This document shows positions 48,288-60,200 of a DNA stretch of 64,000 nucleotides, piece after piece (position 1 is the first letter of the stretch; each line of letters begins with the position of its first letter). The position numbers and the translations under genes are program-made. The notes beneath the pieces were generated by a model, which saw nothing but the letters and a program-made list of their open reading frames with translations, searched no databases and was not told where the DNA came from. This DNA comes from Siphonodentalium dalli. Its lineage: Eukaryota > Mollusca > Scaphopoda > Gadilida > Siphonodentaliidae. The stretch lies in NCBI GenBank assembly GCA_032622095.1, contig CP136064.1:109602004-109666003 (forward strand). The letters are read 5' to 3'.

Positions 48288-51200
48288 TCCAGCTCATGTC
48301 CCTTCCCGACCAGGCTCCAGACTACCAAGTCTTAGATTGGCAACTGTCATCTCAAACTTTCTCTATTGTTGGAAATTTCCAATCTCACAAGCACCTTTTT
48401 ATAAAACTATTTAGACATGTTTGAAGCCCAATTATCCATGGACCCAAAAACAGCATATATGTATGTCAGATTAATCAGTCAAGTAGTTCCAAGGTAGATG
48501 TTTTAATGAATTTTGTATTTTAATGATTTTATTAGACACAAAAGTGTTAAGTCCCCATAGCCCCGTCATTTCTTAACAGGTTGCCTTATGTTAACAAATC
48601 TGAATCTCAGTCACTAAAGGATCCTCCATACTATATGTAAGCTAAATAGTCCAACCTCTCTTGAGAAGACATTTTAAGTATTACTATAGAGGCATACAGT
48701 TATGTCTCGGGTCCCACCCTATATCTGATGGTAGATGAGAAGAAGTCGTTTTTAAGAATTACCATGGAGGGCAAGAGTTATGGCCCTGGCTTCACAACCA
48801 TTTGAAAGAGTGACCTCATTTGAACAAATCTGAATATGAATCACCTAGGTAAAATCCACACCAAATATGAACCCATTCAGTCTTATGATCTAGAGAAGAT
48901 GTTCACAGAATTGTTGACAGATTGATGGATGGACAGAAAGATGAACAGGTGACAGATGAGAAGTGATGACTATAACTTCGTCTCAGGTGAGCTCAAAAAT
49001 TACATTTCATTGAACAAATCTGTAAATCACCTCCCCAACACTGTGGGGACATCCCTGCAAGAATATGACATTATCTTATTATACCAGTAGCGTACAGCAT
49101 AGATACAGGTAGAGTGAATGGGGTCTCTGCCCATATTTGAACAAACATGAATCCCCATCTCTGATATCTATTCATCTTATAATTATAAACATTCACTTTT
49201 AAGAGTTGAAGTTAATTGATTTTCCAAAAAGGCCCCCATTGGAACAGATCTAAACATGCCACCCAAGGACCCTGCATACACAAATATAAGCTAAATAGAC
49301 TTGATGGTTCTTGAGTAGTAATAGTTGTTAGAATTACTATGGAGGGAAAACGTTATGGCCCTGGCACCCCTCCTATTTGACCTGGTGAACTTATTTGAAC
49401 AAATCTGAATGTGAGTCACATACAGGTAGGGAATTCATATAGATCTCGAGAAGAAAACAATTGTTGATGGATGGATGGACAGAACAATGGATGGAAGGAC
49501 ACTCCGACAGACCAACATATTTAATCCAATATACCCCTACACTTTTTTGTCCATAATAAGGTATAATGAGGTCACATAGCTAAGTGGTTAAGAAAATAAT
49601 ATTGGAACAGCCAAGCATGAATTTAGTGTGTCTGAGGTCCCAAAAGGGTGAATGTAGTGATGCTATTCTGTAAGGTAGGCTAGCATCACCAAATTCACCA
49701 TCTGGGAACCCAATTTTACTTAGTCCTCAACTGCTATGGGAGACCTAGGGACATACAGAAGTTCTCCAGCTGTAGTTGGTGACATTACTGACATATGACA
49801 GTATGCGCACCCATTTGACACCTCAATTATGCATTTTAAAATCTGAACAGAAGGGAAAAGAGCTGCTAAAATGTCAATTTGAGACTCTGGATACTTCCCA
49901 GAAGATGAAGCCTAAGCAGAATGAGGTCCTCATAGGATGTATCTGGCGATGCTAGCCTCATTCTACAAATGCCAGACACACTTAAAGCTCTGAGAAAATG
50001 AATTTAATCTGATATTAATGACCATTGTATTGTAAACAATGATGGTGCTACTGACAACTTTAGAAAACAAATGTACAACACCATTAATCTCATTTAAATT
50101 ATGAATGACATGAATACACTCCCTGGGGACTCTGCCTATAGCTACAGAAGTTCATTTATCTGTCTATCTGGCCCTGATTATAAACAACATGTGTCATGTC
50201 TGTCAGTTCAGAGCAGAGTTGGCTTGTAATGGGAATGCACAGATACTAGTATTAAAAGGAATTTACTGAACATTTCTGTACATCTGTCTGTTCATCTTTT
50301 CTCCCAAACCCCTGATTTCAACCAAATTTAGTGGGGAGACTAGAGGTACCTACCCCCCCCCCCCCCCAAGATGTAATGTCATAAGTTCTTCAAAATTTTA
50401 ATTAAATAAAATATATATAATTTTGTTCCACATTTGACCCAGTGACCTCATTTGAACAAATGATATCTGAACCACAGTCACTCAAGGTACCCTCATATCA
50501 AATATGAACCCAATCGGCCCGACAACTTCAGAAAAGAAGTCGTTTTAAGAATTACTATGTGGAAAAATAGTTATGGTCCTGACATCAAAACTATTTGACT
50601 TGGTGACCTCATTTGAACAAATCTGAATAAGAGTCACCTAGGGAACATCCACACCAAATATAAACCCAATCGGTCTGATGGTTTCACAGGAGAAGATGTT
50701 TAAAGAATTGTTGACGGACGGACGGACGGACGGACGGACAGACGGACGACGGACGAGGAGTGATGACTATACATGTAGCTCCACCGGAGACTTCATCTCA
50801 GGTGAGCTAAAAAGTAAGGAAATAAATCAGGGAAAGCTGATTTTTAAATATTATTTAGGCCATAACATTGCTAACGTGTCAAGAAAAGTCCGCTAAAATC
50901 TGAATTGAGCTTTCTGAGTAATAATAACCACTTGATTTTAGAGTTATCCATCTTACATCCACAATTTGGCTGTTTGAGCATGAGGCAGACTAAATTAGTG
51001 TCCCAGATCTCGAGAAATTAACGAGTTTCAAAAATCGATATCGGATCACTCTGAGCTTCGATGTGTGGGTTCCTCGACTCGAATCAAATATTTTTTACCC
51101 CCGAAGCCAAAGAAATAGTAATGTAGAACCCTCTGATCTGATTGAGTACCTTTAAATTATCGACTAAATACTATTAGATATTCGCAGGTTGTTGGACTGA

Positions 51201-54200
51201 TTCCCCCAGCGGCTATATAGGGGTACCATTCCGCAAATCCTCAGCGGAAACCCTCTAACAAGTTTAACAAAAGGCCTATTAGTTGAACTTATTATCTGAA
51301 CATTTCCTATGGGGACTAGTCGCCAATGAGTGTCTAGCAAAGAAAGGGTTTTAGCATTATTATAAGGAGAATTTACATAAAATGACTGAATGTCACGAGA
51401 TACTATGAAAAGGCATGATATATCTCAAATCAACTTGCCTCCAGACAATTTTTCCTTCTTCAAAATTCTATCATTTCGCTTGTCGAAAAATCCAAGTACC
51501 AGTGCGCACATCAAAGATATAAGGCATGATGCTCCACCAACTGAAAATCAAAGAAGTAAAATTGTGATATATCGGCTGATAATCTTTTCTTCTTGTTGAA
51601 ATTTAACAGTTTTTAATCCTTCCATGACTGGAGCTTCCTAATTTTTTGGGAAAAACCTGCGCCAATGCATTCTCTTGACCTTGTAAGCCAGTGCATTTTC
51701 TTATATATGCGAGGCTCCCCATGGGATACTTGCATATATAAGAGAATGTATTGGCACAGGGTCTTTAATGCTGCACCAGCACAGCTCCCATCATGAAAAG
51801 AACATCTTTACAGATATCATGCTTTGCGTGTTTCTTTTGTTGCCAATTTATAACAGATCTAAAATCAAACAAAGATGCTAACATTGTGCTACTCACTTGT
51901 TTGGCTTGCTGTTCTAATTTGACATCACAAGTAACATTTAAGATGGGGACTGAGTTTTACTGTAAATGAATCAATCTTGCCAAGCTCATTTTAAGTTGAT
52001 ACCAGAGTCACTTTAACTTTGCTTCAAATAATAAAGATTGGACAAAACGATGTATTGAATCAACAAACAAAAGTGAATGAAAGTGTCAATGTAGCTCAGC
52101 TTGGAGAGGGGACAATGTCATACAATACAGTCTATGGAGCTATAAGGAATGAGGAGAGTTTAAATGTTTATGTAATACCAGAGGTCAACCCAAAGAGCCA
52201 TATGAATTTTGAGATAAATTGGAGAAAAAATGTTGGCTGTAGGGCTGTAAGTATTACTAGTAATGATGCAGTGAGTGAAATCCAAGTTTTTTTATTGAAT
52301 ATCGTACAAAAATTTCTCCGATAAAATGTCAGCTGCAGGGTGTGTCGATGGATTTAAACGTGAAATTGATGGATCCCATCTAGAGATCACCCAAAGATCC
52401 ATCTAAAGATTGGTGATGATCAGATGAGGGATGCGGCCTGTAGAGTGTGCCGACAGATTTTGTCATGCAAAGAGTAACATCCAAGATGGTCACTGGGGGC
52501 CTTGTTTTTCAACGAAATTCCGAAAAGTTTGAATGCTCTTATCTAGTGGTCACCAAGAAGATCAATATGAAGTTTGATGACAATTGGTCGAAGGTATGTG
52601 GTCTATTGGGTGTGCCAAAGAATAACAAAAATATCAACATAAAACAAGTTTTCTGACTGAATAGACAGATTACCAACAACTACAAACATACATTTGTAAG
52701 TTTATATTGTGCATACACATTTGCCCGATCGTAAGCATGCTCCAGTTGAGCGAACAACTGTTTATAGATAAAAACGGCCTTTGATCACTTCAGAAAATAA
52801 TTTTCTCGTAACAATTCCCTCTTCAAATGTCATGTTAACACATACACAGCATCTGTTACAAATCCCACTATATTGCAACAGAAAGGCCGTTATGTTTGCA
52901 GCATAAAGTTACATTACCTTGGCCCAGGCGTGTTCACAATCTGAAAACAGAATATTTATTTGGAAACCCCACTCGTCAGTCACTGTTGATTAAGTTGCTG
53001 ATCACTACTGTAGTTGTCAAAAATATGTACGTCCAGTTGTGATGGTGGGATTTGTGTGCAAATACGAAACTATGAACGAGGTTTCCATATTAGACATGTT
53101 CCATCTCCCGATGGTTATTATTATTAACCTTCATGAATCACACGATGAAGGCATGCATTCAGATGTTCTTATTGAAGCACCTAACGTAACTATGTTGAAT
53201 CAATAGATACCGTGCTGAAATCTTCTATTACCGGTATATTTGAGATCTATTTAAATATATAGTATAGAAGTACATGCTGTAGTTCACTGAAAAGCATGGT
53301 ATCCCAATTGAAGTCTTCTGGTCTACATGAGTACATATCATGCATATTACTTCTCAAGGTTTCTGGTGACTCAAGAGATGAGACTCAAAATTTTCAATAT
53401 AAGTACCAAAAGCATTTGAAATAATATAATAATGCAGAATTAAACTTAATGCAAAACATAAAACGTCAAGGCTTGAATGGTTGTTATCAGTGAAGTGATT
53501 TGATGACTTGAGAGATAGGAAACTGAAATATACATGTACAACAAAAATCAACATATCATGCCATCTCTTTTAAAGGGGTGTGTCCTAAACACAACATACT
53601 TTTTAGATCAATATTATGATCAGAAGACAAATTTAGGCTAAATGAACCATAAATACAGTCTATCTATCTTTGTTTCTCCAGTTAACAAACATTGACAATT
53701 GCGATATTTTCGGTCCCAATTGTGACACAGTGTGTCTTATCCAGACATAATTATCTTAGCCAAGTCTACTTATGTGGTCATATGTGGGTTTATTGGAGAC
53801 ACTGTCAAAAATCATTTCAGACAGACACAATTTGCTCTTATTTTGTACGAGTAACGATGCTATGCCTTTAATTTGCTATTTTGTAAACAATATATGCTGG
53901 CAGTTTTACTCGAAATGTTGTAGGGTAATGTATAATTTTGAGTAAAAATTCCAGCAAATGTTTGTTACAAAAACATTAATTAAAACAGATATATTAATTT
54001 TTAGAATTATAATAAATTTTTCCTTAAGGAAAGCCCGAACTGAACTATATGGATTATATCTCCGGCCTTGGAGTTACACGGGACGCATTCATGCGTGGCT
54101 AATCCGAGCGCTGATCGACCCCGGTAGTAGACGATAGGCGGACAATAAATTTTAACCCTCCTGATGACACAATGCCCTAGATATAATCCACATAGTTCAG

Positions 54201-57200
54201 TGAGGGCTTTCCTTGGCGGAAAAATCAAATCACCGATGGGTCTGGTCAAAATGCATCCAGGAACTTGGTAGTATGGGAGCAACATTTTCGTGGGTCTAAA
54301 AGCTGCTTAGTTAAAAACTTTGGAGACTCAGGTTTCAGATTCCATACTTTACACTAAAGTATCATGCAGTTGAAAGCTTTGGAAATTTTCAATATGAAAA
54401 TAGATCGATATGGAGAGGGGGGGGGGGGGGGGGTAAATAATTTTTTCCAATTGTTTGCCAGTGAGTCCCTGTCCGAAAATTCCAACCCAAGAATTGCAAC
54501 TCGAAGCTCACACTTTTTGGACCTTTCGGGACTGGCCATCACAAATGGTGATATCCAAGGAAGCATTCACACTCATGACCCCTTCCCACATCACTACACA
54601 TATAAGGTGATGGTGCACATACGTGATGTAGTTCTGATTAGTAAATCCACATATATACACAATTTCATCACAGAATGTAACATACACCCCCTCCTGAACT
54701 ACCTTTTTGTTACATGCAGAGTCAAATAAAAGTCACTAAATGTTAATAAGAATACCTTATTTGATTCAGAGAGAGTATATAATTTCAAAGGCATGACATT
54801 TTTAAGACATAGTTCTGTTTAAATGGGTGGAAAGGAACATATCATTACTGTACGATTCATGTAATACGTCGCAACTGTTGACTGTCGTCCTACACGACTA
54901 GGCCTACTGTGACTGATGAGTGGGGTATCCAAATATATAGTCTCTACTTTCAGATTGTGAACACACCCGAGCCCAGCTTATGTCAATATAAGCTGCAAAT
55001 ATAATGGCCTTTCCATTGCAATATAGTGAGATTTATGACAGATGCTGTATACGTGTTAAAATGACCTTTGAAGAGGGCATTTTGCAAGAAAATTATATTC
55101 TGAAGTGATCAAAGGTTGTTTTTATCTATAAAAAGAGTCAATCGCTCAAATGGAGCATGCTTGCTATCGGCAAATGAGTATGTACAATATATACTTAAGT
55201 TTATTGTTGTTGGTAATCCACCTATTCAGTCAGAAAAATTGTTTTATGTTGTTATTCTGCAATATTTTGATCTAAAAATATATTTGTCCTCCGATCAGTT
55301 GATTGTACGGTTTATACACTGTGTGGATGATGGAATACACTTTCTTTCTTCAGTGCAGAGCTGACCGTTTTTATCAAAGAACACATGGTTATTTCTGTTA
55401 AATGATTGATCATTGGCGTTCTGTTTTTCATGATATGATGTAATTCTTCCCATATTATACTCACAAACAAGAAGAATAAAGCCAAGGCACTTGTATCCAT
55501 CACCAAATGAATTAGTCATCATATTGTACAAAGGGTTCATAATATTCATGTTCACAGTACTGCCCTGAAATATGAACATGAAAGTGTAAGTGACACTGTA
55601 GTTCAACTTGGAGAAGGGATAATGTCATACCTTACAGTCAATGGTGCTATAAGCAATGCGAAAAGTTTAAATGTTTGAGTAATGCCAGAGGTCATCCTGA
55701 GGATTCGCATGAAGTTTAGGATAAATCGGATGAAAAATGTTGGCTGTTAGGCATGCTGAAGTATTTAGTGATACAAAGAGTAAAATCCAAGATTGCTGCC
55801 AGAGGCTACTAGTATGTTTTTTATCGAATATTGTTAAAATTTCATAACTCCCATTTAGAAGAGATCCTGAACATGCCTGTAAATTTTCAAATTTCTCCAC
55901 ATAAATGTCGGCTGCGGTGTGTGCTGAAGGCTTCAGTAATGCAAAGAGTTAAATCCAACATAATTCAAATAAATTTGATGGCTCCTATCTAGTGATTACC
56001 CAGAAAATCCACATGAAGTTTGGTGACGGATGAGGGATGTGGTCTGTAGGGTGTGTCAAAGGGTTTTTAAATAGTCATGCAAAGAGTCAAATTCAAGATG
56101 GCTGTAGCAGTCATGTTTTTCATCGAAAATTGTTCCAATTGGATAGCTCCCATCTGGAGGTTATCCTAAACATGCCTATAGATTATCGAAACAATTCTTC
56201 AATAAATGCGGATTTTCAAAACAAATCTCCAATAGATTCAGACTGCATGCGTGCTGATAGATTCATATTTGAAATCCAAGATGGCTGCTGGTGGCCATGT
56301 TTTTAACAAATTTCAGGGAAAATTGATGGCTCCCATCTAGGGGTCATCTCGAAGATCATATGAAGTTTAGAGATGATCGGTTGAGAGATGTGACCTGTAG
56401 GGTGTGCTAAAGGAAATTGTTGATGGACCCACAGACTTTGGACACCAACCCACGATAATAGCTCAAACTTGACAGTCGCAGCATAAAGTTCCCATTTTTT
56501 AACAATAATCCCACTCAAAATGCACTTTTTGTTGTTATATTCCATTAATATGTAATTATAAGGAATAATATTTGTTATATAATTATATAATATAATTACA
56601 CTGTTTAAAGATCTTTGCCTAACCACAAACTTTTATAAATTGCTAATAAACAGAGATTATTCCTTAAATATACAATCTGGGAAACTATAGAAGTATATAT
56701 AATATACAAGAATCAAAGTCATAAAGGATATTTAACTTTATTTAAAGAAAGTATGATAACAGCTATAATGAACAAGAGGTGTACACTCGGGTGCTAGCAT
56801 ACCCCCACCGTGGCAAATTCAACCCGCATTATCCGTAAACCATAACTTGATAGCATCCACACACAAAAAATCCCAAAATTTTCTAAGTCAAAATAAGTCG
56901 AAAATGAAGTGTAATGTAAGGAAAAACAGTCCGAGCCAACCCTGACCCGCATCATGTAGAGAGGGTGTTGTGAGAAGCATGTATACCAAAAATTATTGAA
57001 ATCGTTCATATTTGTTAAAGTTATTAAGTCGGACAGAAATTTCTAAGTCAAAATAAGTCGAAAAGTAAGGCGTAACTTAAAAAAAGAAAGTCGGACCGCA
57101 CTGCATACAAAAATTTATTGAAATCGGTTCTTAGTTGTTCGAGTTATGAGGTCGGACGGACGGACACACGGAGGGAGAAAGTGTGACAGACGGACGGACA

Positions 57201-60200
57201 GACAGACGGACGGTACGACAGACGGACGGACAGACGCAGTCAATCCAGTATACCCCCCATTTTCTTCGAAAGTGGGGGTATAATAATAGGATCTATTTTG
57301 GCAAGCAAGCTCTCATAATCTCAAGATCAGAATGACTTCCATAATTTATAATATAAATTATAACACTACGATGGTCAAATGAATGTTAAATTGCTAGTTA
57401 TGTTGCAAATAATGTAAGCAAGCCGGCAAATTGGGTGTCTGTCATTTTCAGAAAGAGGTCCCCAGAGGGTAAATTTAGTGATGCTAACCCGCAGTGGGCA
57501 TCATTCTGCTTAGGCCTGAATGAGCAGAAGCAGAATGAGGTTCCCAGAGGGTGAATTTGATGATGCTAGCCCGCCATGCGGGACAACGTCACAAATTAAC
57601 CCTCTGGGGACCTCATTCTACAAATGACACACTATTTGCAGACTTGAATGTAAGAATCATAGCAAGAGGCCGTAGTGTAAATATTACGCAAAAAGAGATC
57701 ATAGTATGATCTTTATACTCTGCCTCACATCTCTAAAACAAATATCCTCACTTCCTCCTCCTGTTTGCATATTTTACCATATACGGTAGTTTAGTGGGTA
57801 GGAACGCTTTTTGGGAATACCAAATATAAATACAGTATAATTTAATCCATATAAGATTACTACCCACTATACTGGAGCACCTCCCAGTTCTAAAGAACAT
57901 CCTACCCTGTAAGAACGATTCCTCAGGATTACGAAAAAGGAAAAGCTACCGCAAGAGCTGGTTTAAATACTTCCGATGGTGGAACTGACGTTTACAAAAT
58001 AGATAACTGATATTGTACCATCGATAATCCGTACCAATTTTAGTTTAACCATTCATGCACCAAGGACATTGGAGAGTAATTGTCCTTAGAAAGGTTGTTG
58101 GGGCAATCAACTTCCATACTTACAATTCTTGAAAAACTCAGCTGCAGCCCAAATACCATGTTGAGTTCTCTACCATGAAACCACTTAACGGCATAGGTGT
58201 TCTGAGCCACAGCTAAACTCTCACCACCAATTCTGAAAATGAATCGAATGTCACAAAACTGTACCAGAAAGATTCACAGCATGCCAATTGTATATACTGG
58301 ACATAAATCCAATGAGGTCAATGTGTTCTGGGATTAGGCCAGTGCACTTGACATTTACCATCATTATCTGGATCTGTTTCATGGACGTCAAATTAGAACT
58401 ACCTACAGTAATGCCCTAATTAATCGACTCCTTGTCTGAGAGCTTTCCGATGAATGGCAACAAGCCATATTTCCGACTAAATCCTGAAAAGTTACCCATA
58501 ATTCTGCTGTGGTTAAGGGGTCGATTACTTAGGGCATTACTGTACCATAATTCTTAATAGAATAACCTATTGAAAAGTTACAATGTATCAAAAGCATAGA
58601 AATATCATAAAGGTACATGTTACCTGAGCAATGTACTAATCAGTCAGATCATCTTCATTCACACCGGTACTCCAAAATGATATCCAAAATAGTCAGAGAC
58701 CAGTGTCATTGCTATAAACTAATTACACACAGTGACTTTTATTGACACAATCATTGTCGTAATGTTTATGCCGAATAAAGCATCCCGAATATAGTAGTAA
58801 ATATTTACATTTGTGCACAGTTCAACCGTTGTGTTCTCTGAAATGGTACAATCGATGTGGTTGGAATTTTCGACAATCTTAGTTCTTTGCTACATCCTTC
58901 CAGTGGGGATAATGTTTGGATACTAACTGGTTGTTTTTATTCAATGAAACAAGTCCACAATATGTCTTTATCAAGTAGAACATGAAAAATACATTGAATT
59001 TGTTTTTGTTTTCATTATCAATAAAACTCCAGTCACGAGCTTTCGTAAGTTAACCCTTTCAGTGCCAAGTCCAATTTTTGTATCAACCCATGTTTCCTTG
59101 ATCATTTTTCAAATTTATTGATTATAATAATGTGATACATTGATGGAAAGAGCTCTTTGTATCAACCCATGTTTCCTTGATCATTTTTCAAATTTATTGA
59201 TTATAATAATGTGATACATTGATGGAAAGAGCTCTTAGGGCTCTTTCCATCAATGTATCACATTATTATAATCAATAAATTTGAAAAATGATCAAGGAAA
59301 CATGGGTTGATAACAAAATTGGACTTGGCACTGAAAGGGTTAAAACAATGTTTGTAAATAATCTACTGTCACAGCATACGATGTTTACACAATGAACAAT
59401 AATTCTTAAAATACAGACAGAATTCAAACTAAGATATAAAGTTATTCCCCTTTCATTGAAATAATAGATTTTGCAGTTCAGCACAGCCCAAAAAATACGT
59501 CGGTACCTCAACAAAAACAACATGTTCAGAGTTTTTTCGACCAGATAAGATGATAATATGTTTTGGAGCTTCCTCTTTCAAATATAATATGGCATATATT
59601 TTATATGATGTGATCTGGGGGTTCTAAAATTAAGTGGGCCTTTAATTGGCAGAATTCAATAACATTCTATATCACATAGCGAGTGTCTCAAGGACCTTTT
59701 AACAACTGGACAATGAGCCACCTTTTATAAGATGCAGTGAAGGGACTCAAGGCCTTCGAAGTGGGTTCATGCAAAATAATATCAATTTTATAGTAGTCTG
59801 TAAAAGAGCTACTGGCATCATCAACAAGTACCCTGCTGGACAAAACAAGTGTCCACTTAACCGCGGTGCGGTTAGCGTTGCCACCGCGGCCGAAATTCAA
59901 CAACACCGCGGCTCCACCGGCTAACTACAGTTGGGCGGCGGTGTACTTGCCATTCGGCCATGGTGTAGTTGCCGCGGTGTACGTTCATTAAACTGAAAAA
60001 AGACAAAACAAACCAGAAATCTAACCATGGTGTACATGCCATTCAGCCGCGTTGTAGTTGCCTTTCGGCCATGGTGTACTTGCCGTTCGGCCACAGTGTA
60101 CTTGCCGTTCGGCCGCGGTGCTGAACTGCAGTTACAACTCTGACACCGCGGCCGAACGGCAAATACACCGCGGTGCCAATTGACACTTGTTTTGTCCAGC

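Larger units (their letters stand above)
52621..55258. repeat. Large inverted repeat, arms about 340 bp, 1.9-kb spacer
   Basis: Arms 52621-52985 and 54912-55258. Shared inverted blocks include ACATAAAACAAGTTTTCTGA / TCAGAAAAATTGTTTTATG, AGCATGCTCCA, and CACAATCTGAAA. Identity falls to zero inward of the arms. It lies in the MFSD1-like intron. Confidence 0.8.

Noticed and set aside
52919-52941. Splice-like 23-nt minus-strand segment (ctgttttcag ... AAG|gtaatg)
   Set aside because: It is part of the large inverted repeat, and the MFSD1-like frame joins 55465 to 51540 without it.
54060-54180. tRNA-like stretch inside the 200-bp MITE
   Set aside because: No proper B box or cloverleaf could be drawn.
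55295-55606. Reading the MFSD1-like exon through its donor as a 103-codon ORF
   Set aside because: Homology stops exactly at the gtgagt donor and resumes at 51540.
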